Counted from the stretch's first letter, positions 1-8,470 are shown. The stretch: DNA of 45,375 bases from JANMDR01 sp031409495 (GCA_031409495.1 JANNXI010000189.1:1-45375), one strand, 5' to 3'. Translations and numbers: made by a program. The notes: generated from the sequence alone by a model not told the origin.

Positions 1-140
1 AGGCCTACGTAATATTGCCCAGCGCTGGACGATGCCAATCCAAAACTGGAAGCAAGCAATAAGTCAGTTAATGATCCACTTTGAAAAGCAGTTTAACCCC
101 GCCTAGCAAAAACTAAAAACACAAAATTCGGGACAGCCTC
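1..140 (+). mobile_element. 3' end of an IS256-family insertion sequence (partial, continues off the left edge)
   Basis: The first 106 bases encode the C-terminus of an IS256-type transposase. They are followed by a short non-coding tail. Read inward from about position 140 on the minus strand, the tail starts GAGGCTGTCCCGAATTTTGT, which resembles IS256-family terminal repeats from memory. The exact end (139-143) is inferred, because the other end is outside the window and no target duplication can be checked. The element abuts and truncates the RCC1-repeat gene on the opposite strand. Confidence 0.7.
2..106 (+). CDS. IS256-family transposase, C-terminal fragment
   Basis: Frame 2 is open from the window edge to TAG at 104-106 and gives about 34 residues, including RNIAQRWTMPIQNWKQAISQ and ending in FEKQFNPA. 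The W-T-M-P-I-x-N-W pattern close to the stop is characteristic of the C-terminus of IS256-type DDE transposases, where it follows the catalytic domain. Only this tail is visible, so whether the transposase is intact cannot be judged. It was recognised by eye and is too short for an ordinary gene caller. Confidence 0.75.
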   Translation, partial: GLRNIAQRWTMPIQNWKQAISQLMIHFEKQFNPA

Positions 141-2725
141 CCGATCGCAGCATCTCCCCAGCAAACTTCAGCCCCGTTTACAATAGCGCAAACATGCGAA
201 TCGCCTACCGAAACAGATGTTGCGCCACTTCCTGCGGCGATCATCTCCACCGGAATCGTGCGATCCGCGGCGTTGGGTGGCGGCTGAAATGCGGCCGTAA
301 TAAATGCAACTGTGACAGCATTCGATCCCCAGCACTGCACCCCGCCAGCTACCACCGCGCACGTAATGTCTCCGCGCGCCGACACGTCAGTTACTCCGCT
401 ACCAGCTGCTACAGTTTGTACAGCGCGATCGGAAGAATCAAAATAACCTATCAAATTTACGTTTCGTACTCCCACAGTAGTAAACACAGTTCGAATTGTA
501 CCGACGTTACCATCCCCCATCTGACCGTTCCCTCGCGCACCAAAACAACGCAGCCCCCCATCTAAGAGAGCACAAATGTGCTTCGTGCCAACAGCCACCT
601 TAACCACACCACTATTTGCAACGATTACCGGTAGCGGTGTGAAGGACTCATAATAAGGCCTGCCGCCGTCCGGGAAACGCACAGCCTGCAACGAGCCCCA
701 ACATTGTAATCCGCCGTTTATAACGGCACAGGTAAACTCAGCACCGGATGCCACCTGCTGTACCCCTCCATTGGCCGCAATGACAGTCACCTGAATAGGT
801 TGACTGCCTGTAAAAACAGCACCCAATTGACCCGTGCTGTTATCACCCCAGCATTGAAGCCCGCCGTTAATCACGGCACAGGTATGCGCATGTCCCGCAG
901 AAACCAATGTTGCATCACCTGCTGGGGCTATCGCTTGGAGAAGCCCTAGCGCTTGCACCGTACTGCCTCCGGGTCGCAATTGTGCTTTGGCGTTATCACC
1001 CCAACAACTCACGCCGCCATTGATAACCGCGCATGAATGGGCGGTGCCGCTCGAAAGTCCCGTGACGCCACTGTTTACGGCGATCGTTTGAAGCGCTGCT
1101 CCTTGATTAATTGCGGGACCATCTCCAAGTTGTCCGCGGTCGTTGTCTGCTCCGGTGCATTGCACGCCACCGGACAAAAGCCTGCAATTGTGGGCAGCAC
1201 CGGCGGCTATCATCGTCAATTCAGTATTGGTTGATAGCGTGAGTTGGGGCGGTATTTTCAATGGCTCATTCTCGCCTTTTCCGCTTCCCAACTTTCCACC
1301 CGTCGAATCGCCCCAACACTGTATGCCACCGTCAATCACAACACAGGTATGGGTCGCATGGGCAGATACAGCAGTGACTCGACTATTTGCTGCAAACACA
1401 TTTATCGGACTCAGGCTATTTCTTAGCGCCTCGTCACCCCTCTGCTTCGACTGGTTGCTGCCCCAGCACTGCAAACCACCGTTTAGCACGGCGCAGGTAT
1501 GGGTCTCTCCAGCCGATACCGCTGTTACACCGCTGTTCGGTGCGAAAATTTGGGTCGGCGTGGTTCGGTCTATGGCGGTGCCATCTCCTAGCTGACCACT
1601 CTCATTGCTGCCCCAGCATTGCAACCCGCCGGTGACGACTGCACATGCGTGTTGCACAATTGGCGGGGTGCCCCCAAACGTAAAGGGCACATACTTACCG
1701 CCAACACTCACGGCTGTTGCACCTTCATTATTGGGTATCACAGCCACGCTAGTCGCCACGTACAAACCCAGCTTGTCCCAACACTGAACACTAGAAGCAA
1801 CCACAGCACACGTTTGATATGCGCCAACCGCTATATCCGTCACCGCACTATTCGCCGATAGAATCACGGTTGGAAAATACACGTTGCTCAGCGTTCCGTC
1901 TCCTTTTGGGACGCCCAGCAGCCCCCAGCACGTCAAACCGCCCTTGATGACCGCACAGGTGTGCTGCGCCGCTGCGGCAATTTTTTCAGCCCCACTTTTA
2001 GACCGAATAGTTTGTACCGGTGCTTTTGACGGCCCAGACGGGACATTACAACCCGAGCCTAGGCTGCAACCGACGTTCGGAGCGGTAGAACCATCACCGA
2101 GCAAACCGTATCCAACATGACCCCAACATTGCACCCCACCGTCAATGATGGCACAGGTATGTTCTCGACCCGCGGACACGGCTGTTGCGTTCGGAGGTGT
2201 TGCGCTAAAAACAGGCGTAAATTTAGCCGCGCTGGTCCCATCACCTAACTGCTGCCACCGATTATCGCCCCAACACTGCACCTCTCCGCCGACGATTGTG
2301 CAAGTATGCGCGAAGCCTGTCGAAACAGTAGTCACCCCTCTGCTGTACTGCGCCCTGAGGGTTTGCTCATTGACGACCGTTAGCGTTGTTGCAAAACTTT
2401 TCGACCCCTCCGCATTGGTCGCCAGCAAACTCAAATTAAACGTGCCAAACGCTGTCGGCGTGCCGGTAATTTTTAAGCTCCCCGTGCCGTTGTGGGTAGC
2501 AGTTAAGCCCGCTGGCAAGCCGCTTACCACCACGCTTGTTGGCGGTGGTGTGCCGCCCACTAGCAGGCTGTAGTTGTAGGGCGACGCGTCAGTGGCTTCG
2601 GGAAGCGTTGGGGTGACTAGCGTGGGTAGGCCCGCGTTGGCAGTGACGCTAAAACACGATACCAACACTGAAAAAACGGTGGCAAAGGTTAGGCTAGAAA
2701 AACGGCTTGGGAGCGTTACGCGCAT
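113..2725 (-). CDS. Secreted RCC1-repeat protein with N-terminal Ig-like domain, 3' end truncated by an IS
   Basis: About 870 residues from ATG at 2725; a TTG four codons upstream is less likely. A signal peptide ends near ANA. It is followed by a putative Ig-like (He_PIG-type) domain of about 80 residues containing GLPAGLTATHNGTGSLKITG. About 14 repeats follow, each with a H-x-C-A-V/I ... G-G-x-Q-C-W-G core, as in RCC1-like beta-propellers. Nearly every repeat carries two cysteines, which suggests disulfides in an exported protein. The last repeat breaks off after CWGDAAIG, where L-G-D-G is expected. The final residues RLSRILCF are encoded by the inverted terminal sequence of the IS at 1-140, so the protein is probably a truncated derivative. 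Function is unknown; such proteins are usually surface or secreted binding modules. Confidence 0.8.
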   Translation of the reverse strand: MRVTLPSRFSSLTFATVFSVLVSCFSVTANAGLPTLVTPTLPEATDASPYNYSLLVGGTPPPTSVVVSGLPAGLTATHNGTGSLKITGTPTAFGTFNLSLLATNAEGSKSFATTLTVVNEQTLRAQYSRGVTTVSTGFAHTCTIVGGEVQCWGDNRWQQLGDGTSAAKFTPVFSATPPNATAVSAGREHTCAIIDGGVQCWGHVGYGLLGDGSTAPNVGCSLGSGCNVPSGPSKAPVQTIRSKSGAEKIAAAAQHTCAVIKGGLTCWGLLGVPKGDGTLSNVYFPTVILSANSAVTDIAVGAYQTCAVVASSVQCWDKLGLYVATSVAVIPNNEGATAVSVGGKYVPFTFGGTPPIVQHACAVVTGGLQCWGSNESGQLGDGTAIDRTTPTQIFAPNSGVTAVSAGETHTCAVLNGGLQCWGSNQSKQRGDEALRNSLSPINVFAANSRVTAVSAHATHTCVVIDGGIQCWGDSTGGKLGSGKGENEPLKIPPQLTLSTNTELTMIAAGAAHNCRLLSGGVQCTGADNDRGQLGDGPAINQGAALQTIAVNSGVTGLSSGTAHSCAVINGGVSCWGDNAKAQLRPGGSTVQALGLLQAIAPAGDATLVSAGHAHTCAVINGGLQCWGDNSTGQLGAVFTGSQPIQVTVIAANGGVQQVASGAEFTCAVINGGLQCWGSLQAVRFPDGGRPYYESFTPLPVIVANSGVVKVAVGTKHICALLDGGLRCFGARGNGQMGDGNVGTIRTVFTTVGVRNVNLIGYFDSSDRAVQTVAAGSGVTDVSARGDITCAVVAGGVQCWGSNAVTVAFITAAFQPPPNAADRTIPVEMIAAGSGATSVSVGDSHVCAIVNGAEVCWGDAAIGRLSRILCF

Positions 2726-2835
2726 AGCTTGATCCAAAATAGTATTAACTCCAGATTTTACACTATTACACTATTTTGAAACACTGTGCTACAAAGGACA
2801 ATATCCCACTTCCACCGTTCATGCTTTACACGATT

Positions 2836-3465
2836 TTAGTGGATTTTTTCTTCTATCAAAAAACCGTCTGGCAAGGCCATGGTGATGATGCCCTCATCGG
2901 CTAGGGCGTCGGCTTCTTTAGGGGTCACGGTGCCCCGAATGGCGCGGTTTTCTTCTTCGCCTTTATTCATAGCTCTGGCAACGTCGGCAAATTTACGGCC
3001 TACATTTTCGGTTTCGGTCAAAATTCGCGTACGCAAAGCAGCTATCGCGCGCTCCAAAAGTGCTTGCTGCTCAGGCATGCCAGGAACGCTTGATGGCTTA
3101 CGTAGACGGCCATAAATATCGTTGGAGATGCCCGTATTTAGGGCATTTTCAGGTACTGAGTCAGGCACAACGGTCGGCGTTCTGGTATTTTTAGCCACGG
3201 TTGTGGTGTTAGAAATCTCGGCGCGTCGGTCGGTGGCAGCACCGCCTTGCACTGGTTCCACGGTTTGGTGGTTTTCACTATCAGCCGGTGCTTTAGCACC
3301 ACTTAGGTTCAGTCGCGGCGCCGTAAGCAGCTTTTCCACCTCCGCACTTTCACATACGGGGCAGCGCACTTGGGATTGTGCGCGCTGGGTTAGATAAGCG
3401 TCGGTGGAGCGAAACCAGCCTTCGAAGCGGTGGCCTTGGTCGCACGCTAGGTTAAAAACCATCAT
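2836..3465 (-). CDS. DUF1178 family protein
   Basis: 209 residues. The N-terminus (VFNLACDQGHRFEGWFRS) and the C-P-V-C pair near residue 37 (CPVCESAEVEKLLTAPRL) match the DUF1178 family, whose members look like small zinc-ribbon proteins. The middle (about residues 55-110) is low-complexity and Ser/Thr/Pro rich. The C-terminal half (EQQALLERAIAALRTRI, then GRKFADVARAMNKGEEENRA) is the helical part typical of the family. The start overlaps the stop of the upstream carboxyltransferase gene as ATGA, so the two are translationally coupled; a second ATG follows directly. Role unknown. Confidence 0.85.
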   Translation of the reverse strand: MMVFNLACDQGHRFEGWFRSTDAYLTQRAQSQVRCPVCESAEVEKLLTAPRLNLSGAKAPADSENHQTVEPVQGGAATDRRAEISNTTTVAKNTRTPTVVPDSVPENALNTGISNDIYGRLRKPSSVPGMPEQQALLERAIAALRTRILTETENVGRKFADVARAMNKGEEENRAIRGTVTPKEADALADEGIITMALPDGFLIEEKIH

Positions 3466-4742
3466 AGTGCTACATAGCCGATTTTTAGCTCTTCTTCAGC
3501 CACACCTGCAGCTTGGATATCTTTAAATTCCACGGGCGCGTCGGTGGCGTTGCCAACGATATTGCTGACGGCAGATGCTGGCAACAATTGAATTTGCGCT
3601 TGGTACACCACTGCTACTTTGGTGGCGGCGGCAAATGCTACAAATACACCTCCGCCAGCACGATTTAACACGATGCAAGGAAGTCCGCCCGGTTGTATCG
3701 CCGTGCGGCTGTGGGCGAGCTGTTGCAGCGCTTGCGCTAGGTGATGCAGATAGGCCGACAGAATCGGCTTTTCGTCGGCAATTTGGGTGCTGTGGGACTC
3801 GCAATCTAGCAAAATAATGCAGGGTTTGCCGGATAAGTCTTGCGCTAGCGCCTGCGCACGTTGTGCGAACGCCCATGCGCTAGCGGCGCCCAAGTTGCCT
3901 AAAGTGCGCACGCCAGGGGCGGCCACACCAATTACATCATGCGCGTGGCCTTGGTAATTGGCGGTGCCAAAGACTACTTCGTTTTGATATTCCAAACTGT
4001 AGCCTTCGGGAAACAGTTTTTCACAATCAGGGCGTTTAAATGATTCCACAGCGGCGGGCGCTAAATTAAACTTTGCCGCCCTGCTTTTAAGATCACCCAC
4101 GCGCCGCGCCGACCAGTTTGACTCGGCGGTAATTTCGGCGAACGCGTTTTGTAGCGTGATGGCGAGTGTTTTAGCGTCGATTGCAGTTGGTAAAACACGA
4201 TTGCGGGTGGATTGCGTTGCTCGCGCCGCACCGCTAATGGCGGCTTGGGCCACGGCTTGAAACGTGGCATCAAATACATCTGCCCCCGCAGCCTGCGCCA
4301 AAATAGATGGGCCAGACATGGCGAGCTTGGTGTGGGTGGTGAAGAAGCAAATTTGCCCGGCTTGCGCCAACATCGATGCCCCACCATAGCAATTGGTACC
4401 CAGCACGGTCACCACAGAGATGTTGTGAGCAGACAGCTGGAGCGCTTGCTTAAACAGTTTACGAAAACCACCCAGCGCCACATGGCCTTCGGATATCTTG
4501 GCGCCAGCGCTGTCTAAATACAAAACTAGCGCAGCTTTTTCGCGCAAACAAATGGTGAATAAACTAGCGAGCCGCTGACATTCTAGAGCGCCCAAAGAGC
4601 CGCTGGCAATTTTGTTTTCTACCGCTGCAACGTAGCAATTGCCCGGTACGCCCTGCACCACGCCACGGCCAATCGACAAATTGCCGACTGGCTCGCCGAT
4701 GGGCGCGAAGGTGACGGCGTCTTTTAAAATTTTAGGTTGCAT
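3462..4742 (-). CDS. Carboxyltransferase-fold protein resembling fused malonate decarboxylase beta and gamma subunits (MdcD/MdcE)
   Basis: 426 residues. The N-terminal half has features of the crotonase-like carboxyltransferase fold: ALVLYLDSAGAKISEGH, a glycine-rich TNCYGGASMLAQAGQ, and LAMSGPSILAQAAG. The C-terminal half has GHAHDVIGVAAPG and a second Gly-rich CoA-site-like segment. This layout resembles MdcD followed by MdcE of biotin-independent malonate decarboxylase, joined in one chain. No mdcA (CoA transferase), mdcC (acyl carrier) or mdcB/G/H gene is adjacent, so the substrate is uncertain. It could act on another acyl-CoA or acyl thioester. It is coupled to DUF1178 by a 4-base overlap. 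The fold is fairly sure, the exact reaction is not. Confidence 0.65.
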   Translation of the reverse strand: MQPKILKDAVTFAPIGEPVGNLSIGRGVVQGVPGNCYVAAVENKIASGSLGALECQRLASLFTICLREKAALVLYLDSAGAKISEGHVALGGFRKLFKQALQLSAHNISVVTVLGTNCYGGASMLAQAGQICFFTTHTKLAMSGPSILAQAAGADVFDATFQAVAQAAISGAARATQSTRNRVLPTAIDAKTLAITLQNAFAEITAESNWSARRVGDLKSRAAKFNLAPAAVESFKRPDCEKLFPEGYSLEYQNEVVFGTANYQGHAHDVIGVAAPGVRTLGNLGAASAWAFAQRAQALAQDLSGKPCIILLDCESHSTQIADEKPILSAYLHHLAQALQQLAHSRTAIQPGGLPCIVLNRAGGGVFVAFAAATKVAVVYQAQIQLLPASAVSNIVGNATDAPVEFKDIQAAGVAEEELKIGYVAL

Positions 4743-4782
4743 GACGTATTTTTAGAGAGATAAAATTACCAGAAAAACAGGC

Positions 4783-4811
4783 TGTGGATACCCTTATTTT
4801 GGGCGTCTTCA
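4783..4811. repeat. Copy of the 29-bp dispersed palindrome (degenerate)
   Basis: Aligned to the consensus (13-base arm TGAAGATGCCCTA, 3-base centre, complementary arm), the left arm TGTGGATACCCTT matches 9 of 13 and the right arm TTGGGCGTCTTCA 11 of 13. It lies in the gap between the membrane-protein gene and the carboxyltransferase gene, just past the stop of the former. Confidence 0.6.
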
Positions 4812-4815
4812 GGCA

Positions 4816-5328
4816 TTAGTTTTGCGCCGCTTTAGTTGATTTTCGCCACCGAATTAAGCCGATGGAATAACAGCAATAAAACCCAGCGAGCATGCCAAAG
4901 GTGACGGTGGTGAGCGGGCTGCGCGTAAAAGTAATGCTGGCGGCTTGCGCGGCATCCCCGGTTAACGTGACCATTTGAAATAAGCGATAGCTTAAGCGCG
5001 CCACAAACAGCAGAATAATTGCGATACCTATCTGCGTATTGGGTGTGTAGAAAAACTGGCCTTCGGTTTGCTCAAACTTGGTAAGTTTAAAACCCCAAAT
5101 TGCCAACGCCACGCCGCCGCACACGCCAGCCAACAGTCCGCCTAACCCAAGGGGTGAGCCGTGATTGGCTAGCACCAACATCACGACGATAATCGGGAAA
5201 AACAAAGCAACAATCCAATGACGCGCAAGGCTTGATCGCTGCCTGCCAATTAGGCGGCGCAGGCGTGCGTAGAGCCGCCACACAATAAGCGGAATAGCGA
5301 TTAACAACATAATTGCAGACGTAGACAT
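4816..5328 (-). CDS. Small multi-pass inner-membrane protein of unknown function
   Basis: 170 residues from ATG 5328, chosen because AAGGATG lies about 10 bases upstream. The longer frame starts inside the 5386 repeat with a TTG and is rejected. Four or five hydrophobic segments are visible: residues about 4-20, 37-53, 58-78, 95-112 and 138-155. They are separated by basic loops (YARLRRLIGRQRSSLARH; RWRKSTK at the C-terminus, suggesting a cytoplasmic end). No conserved catalytic motif is seen. It faintly resembles DUF1453/CcdC-like membrane proteins, but this is not secure. Confidence 0.65.
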   Translation of the reverse strand: MSTSAIMLLIAIPLIVWRLYARLRRLIGRQRSSLARHWIVALFFPIIVVMLVLANHGSPLGLGGLLAGVCGGVALAIWGFKLTKFEQTEGQFFYTPNTQIGIAIILLFVARLSYRLFQMVTLTGDAAQAASITFTRSPLTTVTFGMLAGFYCCYSIGLIRWRKSTKAAQN

Positions 5329-5385
5329 ACTACAACATCCTTTACAACAAGAAATATGAGCGACAGTTAGCGCTAATAATTGGAC

Positions 5386-5414
5386 TGAAGATGCCCTAAA
5401 ATAGGGCATCTTCA
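5386..5414. repeat. Copy of the 29-bp dispersed palindrome (perfect)
   Basis: Arm TGAAGATGCCCTA (5386-5398), centre AAA, then its exact complement TAGGGCATCTTCA (5402-5414). It is a perfect 13-3-13 inverted repeat and serves as the reference copy. It lies three bases from the long terminator hairpin at 5417-5468, in the leader of the small membrane-protein gene. Confidence 0.9.
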
Positions 5415-5416
5415 AT

Positions 5417-5468
5417 CCATCATAAAGTAAAAAAGCCCGTGTTTACGGGCTTTTTTACTTTATGATGG
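5417..5468 (-). terminator. Rho-independent terminator with an unusually long 24-bp perfect stem
   Basis: A 24-base arm (5417-5440) is followed by the loop GTTT (5441-5444) and its exact complement (5445-5468). The inner GC block GCCCGT/ACGGGC is followed by a run of six T on either strand, so it can terminate in both directions. It follows the glycine-zipper gene, which is transcribed on the minus strand. The A/T-rich outer stem adds 12 or more pairs beyond a normal terminator. Confidence 0.9.
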
Positions 5469-5502
5469 GCTTACTTTTAACGCTTAGGCGCTAAAAATAA
5501 AA

Positions 5503-5913
5503 CTAGCCCCGCACTAATTTACCGCCATCTACTTTAATTTTATCACCCACTTTGTAGGCCGTGGCATCGTTGTAGGTAAATGTACGTGATACACCAGTTT
5601 CTAGCTTCACAATAACTTGATATTGGTTTTTCTTCTTCATATTTTTTTCAGTTTGGTGTCCCACGTAAGCGCCGCCTGCCGCACCAGCAACGGTTGCGGC
5701 GTCTTTGCCCCGTCCATTACCTACTTGATGCCCGAGCACACCGCCTAAAACGCCGCCTGCTACTAGGCCTACGCCCGAGCCTTCGCCTTTTACGGTGATC
5801 GTTTTGATGTTAATTACCGTGCCGCAGTTATTGCATTTAGCCAATGCAGGTGCGGCAAAGGCCAATGTCGCGCAAGCGATGACTACTGATTTAAATAGTG
5901 AAATTGAGCGCAT
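5503..5913 (-). CDS. Exported glycine-zipper 2TM domain protein
   Basis: 136 residues from ATG 5913, with AAAGGA just upstream; an earlier in-frame start is ignored. A Sec signal peptide (MRSISLFKSVVIACATLAF...) ends at ALA, with a C-N-N-C pair right after. Residues about 45-85 hold GVGLVAGGVLGGVLGHQVG and a second Gly/Ala stretch, the glycine-zipper 2TM signature seen in SlyB/17-kDa-antigen proteins. There is no clear lipobox, so it is probably periplasmic or outer-membrane associated without a lipid anchor. The C-terminus (YQVIVKLETGVSRTFTY...VGDKIKVDGGKLVR) is a small beta domain also found in these families. Possible role in envelope integrity. Confidence 0.8.
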   Translation of the reverse strand: MRSISLFKSVVIACATLAFAAPALAKCNNCGTVINIKTITVKGEGSGVGLVAGGVLGGVLGHQVGNGRGKDAATVAGAAGGAYVGHQTEKNMKKKNQYQVIVKLETGVSRTFTYNDATAYKVGDKIKVDGGKLVRG

Positions 5914-6143
5914 GAATTTTCCTTTATTAGAGTTAACGTCATAGTTTGCCAATATTTTATGCCTGTGCCGTGTTAAAACCAACACAAAAGTGCAAAAACA
6001 ATCACACCAGCCATATTACTGGGGTACGCAATCCACTGGGCGGTTAAAAACGTACATCCGATAGCGCTGCGCCAGTGATATACAATTTGGCCTCTTAAAG
6101 CATCACCACTAGATTCACCCACAGAATAATCAAAGCCAAGAAA

Positions 6144-8429
6144 ATGCAAACATCGGATCAACCAATTTTAAGAGACATCGTCCTCATTGGCGGTGGGCAT
6201 AGCCACGTTGGGGTGCTCAAAAGCTTCGGTATGAAGCCGATCGACGGTGTGCGCTTAACCCTTATTTGCACCGATATGCACACGCCCTACTCCGGCATGT
6301 TGCCGGGCTATGTGGCAGGCCATTACGACTACGATGATGTGCATATTGACCTGAGCCGTTTGGCGGTATTCGCAGGCGCCCGTTTGTATCGCGATGAAGT
6401 GATTGGCATTGATCGTAAAAACAAAAAAGTGCTGTGCCGCAATCGCCCGCCGGTGCCGTATGACCAGTTATCGATCAATATCGGCTCTACCCCGCAACTG
6501 GCGCACGTACCCGGTGCGACAGAGCACACCGTAGCGGTAAAGCCGATTCAGCGTTTTAATGATCGCTGGCTAGCGCTTCTAAATCGGGTTCAACAACACC
6601 CTGGCAAACTCACCATTGCCGTTGTGGGCGCGGGCGCGGGCGGCGTAGAATTATTGTTGGCAATGCAATTTCGGCTGCACAATGAACTACGCAAGTTACA
6701 CCGCGACCCTAACGATCTACGCTTTCATTTGTTCACTAGCGGCGCAACCATTTTGCCCACGCATAACGACGGCGTGCGTCAGCGTTTTGAAAAAGTGTTG
6801 GCCGCGCGCGGCGTGGTGGTGCATCGCGATGCGGGCGTCACGCAGGTGTTTAGCGGCCGATTGCAAACTGCCAATGGTGAATCATTTAGCGCGGACGAAA
6901 TTGTGTGGGTGACGAGCGCGGGCGGCGCGCCGTGGCTGCGCGAAACGGGCTTGGCACTTGATGCAGACGGCTTCATTAACGTCACCGACACCCTGCAAAC
7001 CGTGACCGATACTGATATTTTTGCGGCGGGCGATATCGCCAATATGGTTAACTTTAAACTTGAAAAAGCCGGTGTGTTTGCCGTACGCCAAGGCCCGCCA
7101 CTCACTGAAAATTTGCGCCGTGCCGTAGCCGGAACGCCGCTGCAAGCCTACCACCCGCAACGCACTTGGCTGGCGTTAATTAGCACCGGCGATAAATACG
7201 CAGTGGCTTCACGCGGCTGGCTAGGATTTGCCGGCGCTAAGGTGTGGCAATGGAAAGACTGGATTGACCGCCGCTTCATGCGCAAATTTCAAGATCTCAC
7301 GCCGATGGATCCGTCAGCCAAGCCGGTCGTAAATACGGCAAACAACGTCAAGTTGAGCCAAGAAGAATCGCTGCAGGCCATTTCGGCTGTGGCCATGCGC
7401 TGCGGCGGTTGCGGCGCAAAAGTGGGCTCCACGGTGCTGTCACGCGCGCTCAGCAACTTACATCCAGTTGATCGCGACGATGTAATTATCGGCCTAAAAG
7501 ACCCCGATGACGCCGCCGTAGTTCGCGTGCCGCCGGGCAAAGCCATGGTGCATTCGGTTGATTTTTTTCGTTCGTTTATTGATGATCCATATATATTCGG
7601 CAAAGTGGCCGCCAACCATGCGTTAGGCGATATTTGGGCCATGGGGGCCACCGCGCAATCGGCCACTGCCATCGCCACCGTGCCATCGGGCCTTGAAGCC
7701 AAGGTTGAAGACGTGCTGTTTCAAATGATGACAGGCGCGCTAGAAGTGCTTAACGAAGCCAATTGCGCCCTTGTAGGCGGGCACACGGGCGAAGGCAAAG
7801 AGCTAGCGCTGGGCTTTGCCGTCAACGGCTTGATTGACGACGAACCGGGCAAAATTTTGCGCAAAAGCGGCATGAAGCCCGGCGACATTTTGATACTGAC
7901 CAAACCGATTGGTACCGGCACCTTGTTTGCAGCCCACGCCCGTTTGGCCGCAAAAGGCCGCTGGATTGACGGCGCATTACGGTCAATGGTGGTATCCAAT
8001 CGCCTAGGTGCCAAGTGCCTATTTGAGCACGGCGCCACGGCCTGCACCGACCTTACCGGCTTCGGTTTGCTAGGCCATTTAATCGAAATGACGCGGCCAT
8101 CAGGCGTTGACGCCGAACTAAACCTAACTGCCCTACCGCTTTTGGACGGCGCCGAAGAATGTGTAGCCCTAGGCATTGTCAGCTCACTACAAAGCGCCAA
8201 TGTGCGCCTGCGACGCGGCCTCCGCAACCAAGAAGCAATGGTAAAACACCCCCGCTACCCACTAATTTTTGATCCGCAAACCGCCGGTGGTTTGCTAGCC
8301 AGTGTGCCGCCCGATCGCGTAGAAGCGTGTATCGCGGAACTGCGCGCGCTTGGGTACGATAAAACTGTCGCCATTGGTCGAATTGTGGCGCAAGGTGAAG
8401 CGTTGGAGCCTATTACATTGACTGTTTAA
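6144..8429 (+). CDS. selD: Fusion: pyridine nucleotide-disulfide oxidoreductase (NDH-2-like) plus selenide, water dikinase
   Basis: 761 residues. The N-terminal 390 residues form an FAD/NAD(P)-binding oxidoreductase: VLIGGGHSHVGVL at residue 12, a second nucleotide site VVGAGAGGVELLL near 160, and FAAGDIANM near 290. From about residue 418 the chain is SelD, which makes selenophosphate from selenide and ATP. Its active-site segment is C420-G-G-C423-G-A-K426, followed by DPDDAAVVRVP, FGKVAANHALGDIWAMGA, VGGHTGEG and DLTGFGLLGHL. The active position is a normal cysteine codon, not TGA. The fusion is known in several bacterial groups; the oxidoreductase half may supply reduced selenium, which is inference. 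No selA, selB or selU gene is in the window. The start has a weak ribosome site (CCAAGAAA). Confidence 0.9.
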   Translation: MQTSDQPILRDIVLIGGGHSHVGVLKSFGMKPIDGVRLTLICTDMHTPYSGMLPGYVAGHYDYDDVHIDLSRLAVFAGARLYRDEVIGIDRKNKKVLCRNRPPVPYDQLSINIGSTPQLAHVPGATEHTVAVKPIQRFNDRWLALLNRVQQHPGKLTIAVVGAGAGGVELLLAMQFRLHNELRKLHRDPNDLRFHLFTSGATILPTHNDGVRQRFEKVLAARGVVVHRDAGVTQVFSGRLQTANGESFSADEIVWVTSAGGAPWLRETGLALDADGFINVTDTLQTVTDTDIFAAGDIANMVNFKLEKAGVFAVRQGPPLTENLRRAVAGTPLQAYHPQRTWLALISTGDKYAVASRGWLGFAGAKVWQWKDWIDRRFMRKFQDLTPMDPSAKPVVNTANNVKLSQEESLQAISAVAMRCGGCGAKVGSTVLSRALSNLHPVDRDDVIIGLKDPDDAAVVRVPPGKAMVHSVDFFRSFIDDPYIFGKVAANHALGDIWAMGATAQSATAIATVPSGLEAKVEDVLFQMMTGALEVLNEANCALVGGHTGEGKELALGFAVNGLIDDEPGKILRKSGMKPGDILILTKPIGTGTLFAAHARLAAKGRWIDGALRSMVVSNRLGAKCLFEHGATACTDLTGFGLLGHLIEMTRPSGVDAELNLTALPLLDGAEECVALGIVSSLQSANVRLRRGLRNQEAMVKHPRYPLIFDPQTAGGLLASVPPDRVEACIAELRALGYDKTVAIGRIVAQGEALEPITLTV

Positions 8430-8470
8430 CACTTGCCTAACGACTAATAGCGATTCATAATCTAAGAGTA

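Noticed and set aside
1143..1595. Long open frames on the plus strand across the RCC1 gene
   Set aside because: They are antisense to a repeat-rich coding sequence and lack starts, ribosome sites and family motifs.
7396..7425. Possible selenocysteine in SelD
   Set aside because: The active-site positions are TGC cysteine codons; no in-frame TGA is present.
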